NCBI GenBank assembly: GCA_963755495.1
Contig: CAVWJS010000002.1
Span: 442,364 to 506,363, forward strand
Origin: Bog-473 sp963755495
Lineage (GTDB): Bacteria > Actinomycetota > Acidimicrobiia > Acidimicrobiales > RAAP-2
Direction of reading: 5' to 3'
Length of the DNA: 64,000 nt
Made by a program: the position numbers and the translations under genes. This document shows positions 34,255-43,313 of the stretch, piece after piece (within the stretch, counting starts at the first letter, position 1; every line of letters begins with the position of its first letter). The notes under the pieces were generated by a model. It saw only the letters and a list, made by a program, of their open reading frames with translations, did no database searches and was not told the DNA's origin.

Positions 34255-34935
34255 ATGGCACCGCACATCGGCGTCGTTGTCTTCCCCGGAACGAATTGCG
34301 AGTATGACGTGGTCCAGGCGGCCGAGCGGCTCGGGGCGACAGGCAAACTGCTGTGGCACGGCGACACGAGCATCGGTTCGGTCGATGCGGTCGTTCTGCC
34401 GGGCGGCTTCGCGCACGGCGACTATCTGCGGCCGGGAGCGCTGGCCCGTTTCTCTCCCATCATGGAGGCGGTCACGCGCTTTGCGCATGAGGGCGGCCCG
34501 GTGGTCGGCATTTGCAACGGGTTCCAAGTCCTGACAGAGGCGGGATTGCTCCCGGGTGCACTGCAGAAGAACGGTCACCTGCGTTTCTTGTGCCAGCCCG
34601 CGCGCCTGCAGGTCACCTCCACCGCCTCGGCCCTGACGGGGTTGGCGGAGGTCGGCGAGCAGTTGGTGATCCCGATCAATCACTTCTCGGGGAGCTACGC
34701 GTGCGACGAGGAGACGCTGCGCCGACTGCACGAAGAGGATCGCATCGTGTTGCGCTACCTGGACAATCCGAATGGGTCAATCGATGACATCGCCGGGATT
34801 GCCAACGAGGCAGGCAATGTCGTCGGGTTGATGCCGCACCCCGAGAGGGCCTCCCATGTCCTCTTGGGCTCCGAGGACGGGCTCGTTCTCCTGCGGTCGC
34901 TGCTCGCAGCCGCAACGTCGCGGGCCGCAGCCTGA
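34255..34935 (+). CDS. purQ: Phosphoribosylformylglycinamidine synthase subunit PurQ (glutaminase)
   Basis: 226 residues, class I glutamine amidotransferase. It starts IGVVVFPGTNCEYDVVQA. The nucleophile Cys is in VVGICNGFQVLTEAGLLPGAL, and the His-x-Glu pair is in GLMPHPERASH. It supplies ammonia to PurL for FGAM formation. The small-PurL system is confirmed by separate purS and a 758-residue purL. ATG immediately follows the purS stop. Confidence 0.95.
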   Translation: MAPHIGVVVFPGTNCEYDVVQAAERLGATGKLLWHGDTSIGSVDAVVLPGGFAHGDYLRPGALARFSPIMEAVTRFAHEGGPVVGICNGFQVLTEAGLLPGALQKNGHLRFLCQPARLQVTSTASALTGLAEVGEQLVIPINHFSGSYACDEETLRRLHEEDRIVLRYLDNPNGSIDDIAGIANEAGNVVGLMPHPERASHVLLGSEDGLVLLRSLLAAATSRAAA

Positions 34936-34957
34936 ACCACACCGGTGCGGAGCGGAC

Positions 34958-35383
34958 CTAACTGCGCGAGCGTGAGATCCCAGCAGCCTGCAGCACGTTC
35001 GCGCTCACGCCGGCCGCTCTCCACGTGCCATAGGAGATCCCCTTGCGCTTGCCGTAGGCCTCGGCGACCTTAATGAACTGCTTTTCCAATGCGCTCAGGT
35101 CCTTGACCTTGGCCACCCGTAACCGCTCGTCTGTCAGATCCTTCTGCTCCTGCAAGAGATGCAGCTTCGTCAGGGCATCCGCGTTGGCGAGCTGATTCTC
35201 GATGGCAGCCAAGCGCTTGTCAATGGAGGCCGGCGTTCGTTTCCGCCCGCGCTTGGGCTTGGATGTCTCCAACGCCTCGAGGTAGTGGCGGACCGATGCA
35301 CTCTCCGCCCGCCCCCGCGCCAATGCCGCTTTGTGCCCGTTACTCATTGGCTTGCGAGGTGCCGGGGTCTTTGCTTTTACCAT
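34958..35383 (-). CDS. Conserved basic helical protein of unknown function
   Basis: 141 residues, strongly basic. The N-terminus is Lys/Pro-rich (MVKAKTPAPRKPMSNGHKAAL). The centre forms long helices (IDKRLAAIENQLANADALTKLHLLQEQKDLTDERLRVAK) that look like a coiled coil. The end reads AYGKRKGISYGTWRAAGVSANVLQAAGI, a pattern similar to histone-like/recombinase HTH segments in actinobacterial hypothetical proteins. It might bind nucleic acid. It runs against the purine genes and separates purQ from purL. Confidence 0.65.
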   Translation of the reverse strand: MVKAKTPAPRKPMSNGHKAALARGRAESASVRHYLEALETSKPKRGRKRTPASIDKRLAAIENQLANADALTKLHLLQEQKDLTDERLRVAKVKDLSALEKQFIKVAEAYGKRKGISYGTWRAAGVSANVLQAAGISRSRS

Positions 35384-35840
35384 GTCTCCATTGTGACTCG
35401 CCCGGGGTCACCACGCCCTCACTTTTGTGAAGATTTCGGAGTGCATTGAGGTAATTCCTCGTGGGCTATTTGGCCAAATGTGCGACCTCCATCCACGTGT
35501 TGTCGACCGACTCTGACTACATTTCGGGACCTGAGGTGGTGCCGCACCCAGCCTGCAACCAGACCACACCGGTCTTGCCACGGCGAGGGATAAGGCTGAT
35601 GACATGGTGAAGGATCCGGGAAGCGACGTCACGGAGGGCGACACGGACTGCGCTGACCCGTTGCCGCACCTCTTAGCGGGTCGCCAGGTGGGTTGGATCT
35701 TCAAACACGGTGAAGCCGTGGCCATCGAACGCCATGAGAGCGAGAGCGGTATCAGTGAGGATGCCAGCTGACCTTTTCGATCAACGGCCGTCGGCGCCCG
35801 GGTAGTGGACATCGACGGACGACGAAGAAAAGCTGGTGGT
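35384..35840 (+). other. Gene-poor gap with a possible decayed SDR C-terminus
   Basis: A 457-base gap. The plus-strand frame at 35464-35545 reads GYLAKCATSIHVLSTDSDYISGPEVV, resembling the end of a short-chain dehydrogenase (usually ...LASD-SDYISG-E-VVDGG), then diverges. This suggests a remnant. A 55-codon frame (ATG 35604 to TGA 35771, ending RHESESGISEDAS) has no recognisable similarity and no good ribosome site. The rest shows no structure. Confidence 0.35.
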
Positions 35841-36434
35841 ATGAGCCAACTGCACTTCGATCCGGCGACGTATGCCCAATTCATCAGGCGGGAGATCCCG
35901 CAGTACGACTCGTTGCAGGAGTCGATCGCGGCCGCCACGGCGTCTGTCACGGTCACGTCCATTCTCGACCTGGGCACCGGTACCGGCGAGACGTTGGGGC
36001 GCGTCTTGGCGCTGCACCCCTGGGCTGACGTGATCGGGCTCGATGAGAGCGAGGGAATGCTCGAAATCGCTCGCACCCGTTTGAACGCCTATGACGTAAC
36101 CCTCCTGCGGGCGGACCTGCTCGACGAACTCCCCCCAGGCCCGTTCGACGTCGTGGTTTCGGCTCTGGCCGTGCACCATCTCGACGGAGAGGGCAAAGCG
36201 ACATTGTTCGAGAGGGTGGCGGCCGTCCTTCGCCCCGGAGGGCGATTCATTCTGGGTGACGTGATCCTCCCTGAGGACCCGTCCACCGCAGCCATCCCCT
36301 TGAGCGATGGCTGGGACAAGCCCAGCCCAGTGGTCGATCTGGTGCGCTGGTTGGAGGAGGCTGGACTGATCGCAACCGTGGTGTGGGCGGAGGATGATCT
36401 GGCGTTGTTCGTGGCCGAGCGCCCCTCGGGCTGA
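35841..36434 (+). CDS. Class I SAM-dependent methyltransferase
   Basis: 197 residues from ATG 35841. Motif I SILDLGTGTGETLGRVL binds SAM. GLDESEGMLEIAR (motif II acidic end), VVVSALAVHHLDGEGK (motif IV), and RPGGRFILGDV complete the Rossmann methyltransferase core. The N-terminal YAQFIRREIPQYDSLQESI resembles small-molecule methyltransferases. It lies just before purL on the same strand; a direct purine role is unlikely. Substrate unknown. Confidence 0.8.
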   Translation: MSQLHFDPATYAQFIRREIPQYDSLQESIAAATASVTVTSILDLGTGTGETLGRVLALHPWADVIGLDESEGMLEIARTRLNAYDVTLLRADLLDELPPGPFDVVVSALAVHHLDGEGKATLFERVAAVLRPGGRFILGDVILPEDPSTAAIPLSDGWDKPSPVVDLVRWLEEAGLIATVVWAEDDLALFVAERPSG

Positions 36435-36501
36435 CTGAACGGGCGGTCAACTTCGGCATCGACCGGATGGTGCGTTTTTGGCCGCTAAGTTGGGAGGCAT
36501 C

Positions 36502-38778
36502 ATGACTCCCGCCGCCGAGGAGCCCTTGCCTGAGGTTCCGCTTCACCGGGCGCTAGGCCTGACCGACGACGAGTTCGAAGCCGTGGGCAAGATCCTCGGC
36601 CGCTCCCCGAACCACCTGGAGCTTGCACTGTACGCGGTCATGTGGAGCGAGCACTGCTCCTACAAATCATCGCGGATGCACCTGAAGCGGTTGCCGACCG
36701 AGGGTTCCAATGTTCTGGTCGGTCCCGGGGAGAACGCGGGCGTGATCGATGCGGGGGACGGCATCGCCATCGCCATTCGTATCGAGAGCCACAACCATCC
36801 TTCGGCGATCGAGCCGTATCAGGGAGCGGCCACCGGTGTGGGGGGCATTTTGCGGGACATCTTCACCATGGGCGCCCGCCCGCTGGCGATCATGGACCCG
36901 CTGTTCTTTGGTCTACCCGATGACGCCCGCCAGCGTTGGTTGATGGAGGGCGTGGTGAGCGGCATCTCCGGCTACGGCAATTCGGTCGGCGTGCCCACCG
37001 TCGGTGGCGAGCTGACTTTCGACCCGTGTTACGCACAGAACCCATTGGTCAACGTTCTGTGCATGGGTGCCCTCCCGACCGACCGCCTCGTGCTGGGCAT
37101 TGCCTCGGGACCCGGCAACCTGGCGGTATTGCTCGGCAGTAGCACCGGCCGCGACGGTATCGGTGGGGTGAGCGTGCTGGCCTCAGCCGGTTTCAGCGGC
37201 ACCGAAGAAGGCGGCGACGGCGCGAAGAAGGCCGACGACACCAAGCGTCCGAGCGTGCAAGTTGGGGATCCCTTCGAGGAGAAGCGTCTCATTGAGGCCT
37301 GTCTCGAGCTTCTGGACAAGAAGCTCGTGGTGGGGATTCAGGATCTCGGCGGAGCTGGTCTGGCTTGCGCCACGAGCGAGACTGCCGGCCGTGGTGGTGT
37401 CGGCATGGACGTCGACGTAACCGCCGTCCCGCTGCGCGAGGAAGGCATGGAGCCCTGGGAGGTGATGACCAGCGAGAGCCAGGAGCGCATGCTGGCCATC
37501 GTCACTCCCGCATCCTGGGCGGCCGTCGCCGACATCTGTGCCAAGTGGGAGGTGAGGGCAACGGTCATTGGCAAGGTGACCGCCCCCGATCCCGCCGAGG
37601 GCGGACGCTTGCGAATCCGGGACGGCTTCGACGGGGCGATACTGGCTGACGTTCCCGCCGCGTCACTCTCCGACGACGCTCCGCTCTACGATCGCCCGCG
37701 TCAACATCCTGCGAGGCCCATTTCGCCCGCGGTAGCTCCCCCCGACGACTGCGGGACAGACCTCCTGCGCCTCTTGCGCTCGCCTCGCTGGGTCTTCCGC
37801 CAGTACGACCATCAACTGTTCTTGAACACCGTGGTCGGTCCGGGCGGGGACGCAGCCCTGTTGCGGTTAGCGGGTCCCGGTCTTCCCCCATCCGAACGGG
37901 GCGTGGCTGTGACGACCGACTCCAACCCGCGTTCTTGCGCGCTCGACCCACGGCTCGGCACGGTGCTGACCTTGGCCGAAGGGGTGGCCAACTTGGCCTG
38001 CGTCGGCGCAACCGCCGTGGCCGTCGTCAACTGCCTCAACTTCGGGAATCCCGAGCATCCCGAAGTGATGTGGCAGCTTTCAGAGTGCATCGACGGCATG
38101 GCGGAAGCGTGTCGCGCCCTGTCGCTCCCGGTGATCGGCGGAAACGTGAGCCTCTACAACGAGAGTGGCGGCGCGGACATCGACCCGACGCCGGTGCTCG
38201 GCGTCCTCGGCCTGGTCGATGTGCTGGTTGCCCCACCGCCGGGATTGACCTGGGCGGAAGGGGACACCCTCGTTCTCCTCGGCACCCGTGGAGCTTCCGA
38301 CGGGTCGTTTCCCTTGGACGGCTCTCGTTGGGCCACAGAACTCCGTGATCACCGCGGGGGGACGCTGTCCGCCGTCGATTTGGACGGCCACGCCGCGGTG
38401 TGCGCCTTCGTGGCGGAGTTGGTCAGCACCATCGTCTCGGGCGACCCTCAGCCACCATTGCTCAATGCCGTGCACGACGTCTCGTCTGGCGGGTTGGCCG
38501 TGGCATTGGGAGAGATGGCGGTGGCCAGCGGCTCGGGCTGTGCCGTGGCGCTCGAGGACCCGTCCGAGCTCTTCACGGAGCTGGCATCGCGCTTCGTCGT
38601 GGCCACGACCATGCCCGACGAATTGCGCTCGCGGGCGGAAGGCCTCGGCATTGCCACCTTCGTTCTGGGACGGGCCGGGGGAGACCGGATGGTGGCGGGA
38701 GATGTGCTCGACCTTCCGCTCGGGGCCCTACGGGAGGCTTATGAGGGGAATTTGGCCCAGTTGTTAGGAGATTCATGA
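36502..38778 (+). CDS. purL: Phosphoribosylformylglycinamidine synthase subunit PurL
   Basis: 758 residues, the small-type PurL. VMWSEHCSYKSSR is the conserved N-terminal segment, IRIESHNHPSAIEPYQGAATG is the ATP/substrate-binding signature, and GVQDLGGAGL-like IQDLGGAGLACATSETAGRG follows. ATG 36502 is chosen behind GGGAGG; a TTG at 36478 is in frame but unsupported. It acts with PurS and PurQ, encoded 1.6 kb upstream. purF follows 31 bases downstream. Confidence 0.95.
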   Translation: MTPAAEEPLPEVPLHRALGLTDDEFEAVGKILGRSPNHLELALYAVMWSEHCSYKSSRMHLKRLPTEGSNVLVGPGENAGVIDAGDGIAIAIRIESHNHPSAIEPYQGAATGVGGILRDIFTMGARPLAIMDPLFFGLPDDARQRWLMEGVVSGISGYGNSVGVPTVGGELTFDPCYAQNPLVNVLCMGALPTDRLVLGIASGPGNLAVLLGSSTGRDGIGGVSVLASAGFSGTEEGGDGAKKADDTKRPSVQVGDPFEEKRLIEACLELLDKKLVVGIQDLGGAGLACATSETAGRGGVGMDVDVTAVPLREEGMEPWEVMTSESQERMLAIVTPASWAAVADICAKWEVRATVIGKVTAPDPAEGGRLRIRDGFDGAILADVPAASLSDDAPLYDRPRQHPARPISPAVAPPDDCGTDLLRLLRSPRWVFRQYDHQLFLNTVVGPGGDAALLRLAGPGLPPSERGVAVTTDSNPRSCALDPRLGTVLTLAEGVANLACVGATAVAVVNCLNFGNPEHPEVMWQLSECIDGMAEACRALSLPVIGGNVSLYNESGGADIDPTPVLGVLGLVDVLVAPPPGLTWAEGDTLVLLGTRGASDGSFPLDGSRWATELRDHRGGTLSAVDLDGHAAVCAFVAELVSTIVSGDPQPPLLNAVHDVSSGGLAVALGEMAVASGSGCAVALEDPSELFTELASRFVVATTMPDELRSRAEGLGIATFVLGRAGGDRMVAGDVLDLPLGALREAYEGNLAQLLGDS

Positions 38779-38809
38779 GGGCATTCGCCTGTGGGAGAAT
38801 GGGCACACC

Positions 38810-40249
38810 GTGAAGGAAGCCTGCGGTGTCTTCGGTGTCTATGCCCCCGGGCGCAAGGTGGCCAACCTCACCTTCGACGGCCTCTTCGCGCTCCAGCATC
38901 GTGGCCAGGAGTCAGCCGGCATGGCGGTCAGTGACGGCAACACGGTTACCGTCGTGCGGGACATGGGCCTGGTGGCCACCGTCTTCGATGAGCGAACGCT
39001 CTCGGGCCTGCAGGGCCATATGGCCATTGGCCATACGCGGTACTCCACTCATGGCGCCTCGGATTGGGACGGCGCGCAGCCGGTGTACCGGCCCGTCGGG
39101 CGAGCTGGATTCGCGCTCGGTCATAACGGCAACCTGACCAACACCACTGAGCTGGCGGAGAAGGTGGGCATGTTCCCGGGCTCAATCGTGTCGGACAGCG
39201 ACGTGGTGGCCGAGCTGTTGGCCCACGCCTTCCCCGAGACCGAGGAGCTCTCGGCCGCGCTGCAGGCCGTCCTGCCTATTGTCGAAGGTGCGTTCTCTTT
39301 CGTTCTCATGAACACGCAAAAGCTTTTCGGCGTGCGCGATCCCTACGGCTTCCGCCCTCTGTGCCTGGGACGCCTGGGTCCTGCGGAGGCGCCACAAGGT
39401 TGGGTACTCGCATCGGAGTCACCCGCCCTCAGCGTGATCGGCGCCACGTTCGTCCGTGAGATCGCCCCGGGGGAGTTGGTGGTGATTGACGAGGACGGGC
39501 CACGCAGCTTGATCATCCCGTGGCTCAAGGAAGTGGCACCGCGACTGTGCATTTTCGAGTTCGCCTACATCGCCCGTCCCGACAGCAAGCTCTACGGGCG
39601 CGAGGTTCACGCCACGCGATGTCGCATGGGAGAGCTGCTGGCGGCCCAGGCGCCGGCCGAGGCCGACCTGGTGATGGGCGTGCCTGAGTCAGGTGTCCCT
39701 GCCGCCGAGGGGTTCGCGCGGGCCAGTGGCATCCCCTACGGGCAGGGTCTGGTCAAGAACCGCTACATCGGTCGCAGCTTCATCGCCCCCGACCAGCAGG
39801 CGCGTGGCGATGCGGTGCGACGCAAGCTCAATCCGCTGCCCGAAACCATCAACGGGAAGCGCCTGGTCGTGGTCGACGACTCCATCGTGCGCGGGACCAC
39901 GCAGCGCTCGGTGGTGCGCATGTTGCGCGAGGCCGGGGCCACCGAGGTCCATCTGCGGATCTCGTCGCCGCCATGGCGTTGGCCCTGCTTCTACGGTATC
40001 GACACGCCGTCGACCGACGAGTTGCTCGCAACGAATCACAGCATTGAGGAGATCGCCGAGCTGCTCGGAGTGGACTCCCTGGCCTATATCAGCGTGGAGA
40101 ACCTGAAGGAGGCCATCGGGGCTGACGGTGGATTCTGCGACGCGTGCTTCACGGGTGACTATCCCACCGCGGTGCCGACCTCGACGCCGGTGACGTTCAG
40201 CGTCCGCGAAAACTCGGTGGCGTATCAAGCTGCGCTTCCCGGAGTCTGA
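38810..40249 (+). CDS. purF: Amidophosphoribosyltransferase
   Basis: 479 residues. GTG 38810 gives MKEACGVFGVYAPG, placing the N-terminal nucleophile Cys at position 5, so a short propeptide must be removed. The glutaminase domain has GHTRYSTHGAS and GHNGNLTN. The PRTase domain carries the PRPP loop RLVVVDDSIVRGTTQRSVV. Cys residues near the C-terminus (GGFCDACFTGDYP) plus CIFEFAYIARPDS match the Fe-S-containing Bacillus-type enzyme. It commits PRPP to purine synthesis. Confidence 0.95.
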   Translation: MKEACGVFGVYAPGRKVANLTFDGLFALQHRGQESAGMAVSDGNTVTVVRDMGLVATVFDERTLSGLQGHMAIGHTRYSTHGASDWDGAQPVYRPVGRAGFALGHNGNLTNTTELAEKVGMFPGSIVSDSDVVAELLAHAFPETEELSAALQAVLPIVEGAFSFVLMNTQKLFGVRDPYGFRPLCLGRLGPAEAPQGWVLASESPALSVIGATFVREIAPGELVVIDEDGPRSLIIPWLKEVAPRLCIFEFAYIARPDSKLYGREVHATRCRMGELLAAQAPAEADLVMGVPESGVPAAEGFARASGIPYGQGLVKNRYIGRSFIAPDQQARGDAVRRKLNPLPETINGKRLVVVDDSIVRGTTQRSVVRMLREAGATEVHLRISSPPWRWPCFYGIDTPSTDELLATNHSIEEIAELLGVDSLAYISVENLKEAIGADGGFCDACFTGDYPTAVPTSTPVTFSVRENSVAYQAALPGV

Positions 40250-40254
40250 CCGGC

Positions 40255-41376
40255 GTGGCTGACGGGGAGGTCCGCGAGTCCGGGCCGCCGCCGTTGAGTG
40301 CGGGTGCCACCACGGCCGGTGCCCCTGCCGCCGCTGCGACCTATGCCGGCGCCGGCGTCGACATCGGGGCAGGCGACCTGGCCGTCGAGAGGATGAAGGG
40401 ATTGGTGCCCGGAATCGGCGGCTTCGGAGCCCAATTCCCGCTCGATACGACACGATTCACCAACCCGGTGCTCGTCTCGTCGACCGACGGCGTGGGCACC
40501 AAGCTCACGGTGGCTCAGGCCACCGGCCGCTATGAGACAATCGGCCTCGACCTGGTGGCCATGTGCGTCGACGATCTGGTCTGTCTGGGGGCCGAGCCCC
40601 TCTTCATGCTCGACTACATCGCCACCGGCAAAGTGGATCCCGATCGGATCGCCACCGTGGTGGAGGGCGTCCAAGACGGCTGCCGTCAGGCCGGATGCGT
40701 GCTCATCGGGGGCGAGACCGCCGAGCATCCCGGAGTGATGGCGCCCGACGACCTCGACATCGCCGGTTTCGCCGTCGGCGCCGTGGAGAGAGCGAGGATG
40801 CTCGGCCCTCATCGGGTCAGCGCGGGCGACGTCATCATCGGGATCCCGTCCCCGGGCTTGCGTTCCAACGGCTACACGCTGGCGCGGCATGTGCTGTTGG
40901 AGCGGGCCGAGCGCAGCCTGGGTGACCCGGCGTGGGCCGGCGCCGTGCACACTTTGGCTGACGAACTATTGCTCCCCTCGGTCATCTATACGCCGGCCGT
41001 GCTTGCGGTGCGGGCCGCACTCGATGCAGGAAGTGCGGGCGGTGGCGACGGCGACTCTCGCGACGGGCTGCATGCGTGCGCCCACATCACAGGCGGGGGC
41101 ATCATTGGCAACCTGCCGCGCGTCCTCCCCAACGGTTTGGGCGCCGTGCTCGAGCGTGCGACGTGGGTCGAGCCGCGTATCTTCGTCGAGATCCAACGGT
41201 TGGGGTCTGTCGAAGAGGCCGAGATGGATCGGGTCTTCAACCGCGGGGTGGGCATGGCCCTCGTCGTGGCCGCAGCCGCGGCCGATGCGACGCTTGCCGC
41301 GCTCACCGCGGCGGGATTGCCATCAACGGTGATTGGTGCAGTGGTCGAGGGGCACGAGGATGTGGTGATCCGATGA
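40255..41376 (+). CDS. purM: Phosphoribosylformylglycinamidine cyclo-ligase (AIR synthetase)
   Basis: 373 residues from GTG 40255. A ~25-residue Ala/Gly-rich leader precedes TYAGAGVDIGAGDLAVERMK. Signatures are VSSTDGVGTKLTVA, LDLVAMCVDDLVCLGAEPLFMLDYI, and IGGETAEHPGVM. GLRSNGYTLAR and ACAHITGGGIIGNLPRVLP follow. It closes FGAM to AIR. Gap to purF is only five bases; its stop overlaps the pyrE start. Confidence 0.95.
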   Translation: MADGEVRESGPPPLSAGATTAGAPAAAATYAGAGVDIGAGDLAVERMKGLVPGIGGFGAQFPLDTTRFTNPVLVSSTDGVGTKLTVAQATGRYETIGLDLVAMCVDDLVCLGAEPLFMLDYIATGKVDPDRIATVVEGVQDGCRQAGCVLIGGETAEHPGVMAPDDLDIAGFAVGAVERARMLGPHRVSAGDVIIGIPSPGLRSNGYTLARHVLLERAERSLGDPAWAGAVHTLADELLLPSVIYTPAVLAVRAALDAGSAGGGDGDSRDGLHACAHITGGGIIGNLPRVLPNGLGAVLERATWVEPRIFVEIQRLGSVEEAEMDRVFNRGVGMALVVAAAAADATLAALTAAGLPSTVIGAVVEGHEDVVIR

Positions 41377-41933
41377 GCGGAGCCGGCGACTTCCCCGAGT
41401 TGCGTGCCCATCTTTTGAAGCACTCCGTACGGAGGGGCGACTTCGTGCTCAAGTCCGGGCGTCACAGCAGCTGGTTCATCGACTCCAAGCAGACGGTATG
41501 CCGACCCGAGGCAATGTTGCTGGTGGCGGATGCCGTGCTCTCGGTCACGCCCGACGACGCAACGGCGATCGGGGGATTGACCATGGGCGCCGATCCGGTG
41601 GCCTTCGTCACGGCCGGGGTGGCGGCCACCCGGGGACGATTGCTCAAGGCGTTCAGCGTGCGCAAGGAAGTGAAGGACCACGGCGGCGGCGGCCGAATCG
41701 CCGGCGCACTGGACCCCGGTGACAAGGTCATCGTGACCGAGGACACCGTGACCCGCGGCACGTCGTTACTCGAGGCCGCCTTGGCCGTCCGCGAAGCCGG
41801 TGCCGAACCGATCCTCTTGGTGGCCGTGGTCGATCGTGGCGGTACGGCAAAGGCGATGGCGGCCGCCGAGGGATTGGCGTTTCGCGCCATCCTGACCGCT
41901 CCCGATTTGGGCTTCGACTACGAAGGGGCGTGA
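41373..41933 (+). CDS. pyrE: Orotate phosphoribosyltransferase
   Basis: 186 residues. FVLKSGRHSSWFIDSKQ is the OPRTase N-terminal substrate motif, RKEVKDHGGGGRIAGAL is the mobile catalytic loop, and VIVTEDTVTRGTSLLEA is the PRPP motif. It converts orotate and PRPP to OMP, a pyrimidine step, yet its ATG overlaps the purM stop. It is the final gene of the purine run and the only pyrimidine gene in the window, so both pathways share a PRPP-consuming transcript here. Confidence 0.9.
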   Translation: MSGAGDFPELRAHLLKHSVRRGDFVLKSGRHSSWFIDSKQTVCRPEAMLLVADAVLSVTPDDATAIGGLTMGADPVAFVTAGVAATRGRLLKAFSVRKEVKDHGGGGRIAGALDPGDKVIVTEDTVTRGTSLLEAALAVREAGAEPILLVAVVDRGGTAKAMAAAEGLAFRAILTAPDLGFDYEGA

Positions 41934-41945
41934 ACGGCCCGCACC

Positions 41946-43313
41946 TCAGGTCTTCGTCGAGCCCCGGCGTCGCACCAGGGAGTCGACGGTGACCGCGGCG
42001 AGCAGGACCACGGCGGTGGCGATCTCCTCGCCGGCCGTGCCGACCCCGATCAGGGCCAACCCGTTGACAACCGCGGCGATGAGGACGCCGCCCAGGAGGG
42101 CGTGCACCGCCTTGCCGTAGCCCCCGAAGAGGCTGGCCCCGCCGATGACCGCGGCCGCGATGGCATAGAGGACATAGCTCGAGCCGTCGTAGCCGACGGA
42201 GATCGAACCGAGGCGCGAGGCGAACACCAGCCCGCCGAGGCCGGCGGTGAAGGCCGACAAGGTGAAGGCGACGGTGCGGATCCACTGCACGCGGATCCCG
42301 GCCCGGCGCGCCGCCTCGGGGCTGGCCCCAATGGCGTACATGTAGCGGCCCGTCCGCGTCTTGCCCAGCAACAGGGTCCAGGCGACCGCGAGGAGGAGCA
42401 CGAGGGGGAGAACCCACGGCACTCCTCTGAGGGGCACCAGGTTGCCGCGGTTGATGTTGCACACGATGACGAGCAGGGCCCCGGCCACCCCGGCCACCAC
42501 AATGGTGAGCACCGTGATGCTGAGCGGGGGCGCGCTGAGGTTGCGGGCGCGGCGCCGGGCATTGCGCGAGATGGTGACGAGGGCGTAGAGGCCGACGGCC
42601 GCCACGAGGACGATCCAGCTGGCAGCGGCACTCATGTTGCCGTTGACCAGGTTGTAGAGGGGACCGCTGGTGGGGAGGCTGATCACGCCACCCACGGCGC
42701 CGTGGAACGAGTCGAAGAGGAAGATCAGCACCCCGCCGAGGCCGAGGAGGCTGGCCAGCGTCACCACGAACGACGGCAGATGCAGACGGGTGATCAAAAG
42801 GCCCTGGAACGCCCCGATGGCGGCACAGGCCAGCAGGCCGACGATCACTGCCGCCCACCAGGGCCAGCCATAGGAAGGGGAGAGGAGGGCCAGGGTGATG
42901 GTGGCGCCGATGCCGGCCACGAAGCCGGTCGAGAGGTCGATCTCGCTCAGAATCAGTACGAAGATCTCGCCCAGGCCCAGCGTCACGAAGAAGGCGGCCT
43001 GCACCAGCAGGTTGACGATGTTGCCGGCCGAGAGGAACCTGGACTGCTGGACCTGGAAGATGATGACGATGAGGACGAGGCCGAGGATGATCGGCAGGGC
43101 CCCGCTCTCGCCGTTGCGGATCCGCTTCACCCACGCTTTGACGTACTCCCCAAGCGAGTCGGCCAGGAGCTCGGGTGCGGCGGCAACGACGTCGAGTGCC
43201 GGCGCGTCGTCGTCGTGGTGGTCGTCGTCGTGGGGAAGGGCCGGAGCCGGCTCGGATGTCGTGTCCGCCCCCGACGTCTGATTGTCCACGTTCCCCCCGC
43301 TCTCACTGGTCAC
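41946..43313 (-). CDS. Xylose/ribose-type ABC transporter permease (XylH-like)
   Basis: 455 residues. A cytoplasmic start rich in Asp/His (DDDHHDDDAP) precedes ten or so membrane segments. FFVTLGLGEIFVLILSEIDLSTG and ARRAGIRVQWIRTVAFTLSAFTAGLGG (the EAA-like coupling loop) are typical of the BPD_transp_2/XylH branch, as is LFGGYGKAVHALLGGVLI. It overlaps the ATPase gene by 4 bases. It probably imports a pentose with the ATPase and binding protein upstream; the exact sugar is not proven. Confidence 0.85.
   Translation of the reverse strand: MTSESGGNVDNQTSGADTTSEPAPALPHDDDHHDDDAPALDVVAAAPELLADSLGEYVKAWVKRIRNGESGALPIILGLVLIVIIFQVQQSRFLSAGNIVNLLVQAAFFVTLGLGEIFVLILSEIDLSTGFVAGIGATITLALLSPSYGWPWWAAVIVGLLACAAIGAFQGLLITRLHLPSFVVTLASLLGLGGVLIFLFDSFHGAVGGVISLPTSGPLYNLVNGNMSAAASWIVLVAAVGLYALVTISRNARRRARNLSAPPLSITVLTIVVAGVAGALLVIVCNINRGNLVPLRGVPWVLPLVLLLAVAWTLLLGKTRTGRYMYAIGASPEAARRAGIRVQWIRTVAFTLSAFTAGLGGLVFASRLGSISVGYDGSSYVLYAIAAAVIGGASLFGGYGKAVHALLGGVLIAAVVNGLALIGVGTAGEEIATAVVLLAAVTVDSLVRRRGSTKT

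Noticed and set aside
35408..36076. 222-codon minus-strand frame
   Set aside because: Its first half is the reverse of the methyltransferase gene; Ser/Pro-rich with no motif.
36440..36482. Terminator before purL (CGGTC...CGACCG then TTTTT)
   Set aside because: The stem is only five to six bases with an 11-base loop, and it would separate the genes just before purL without other support.
41728..43134. Long minus-strand frame of 468 codons over the XylH-like permease and pyrE
   Set aside because: It is Pro/Arg-rich shadow reading of the permease in another frame; the permease frame has clear membrane segments and family motifs.
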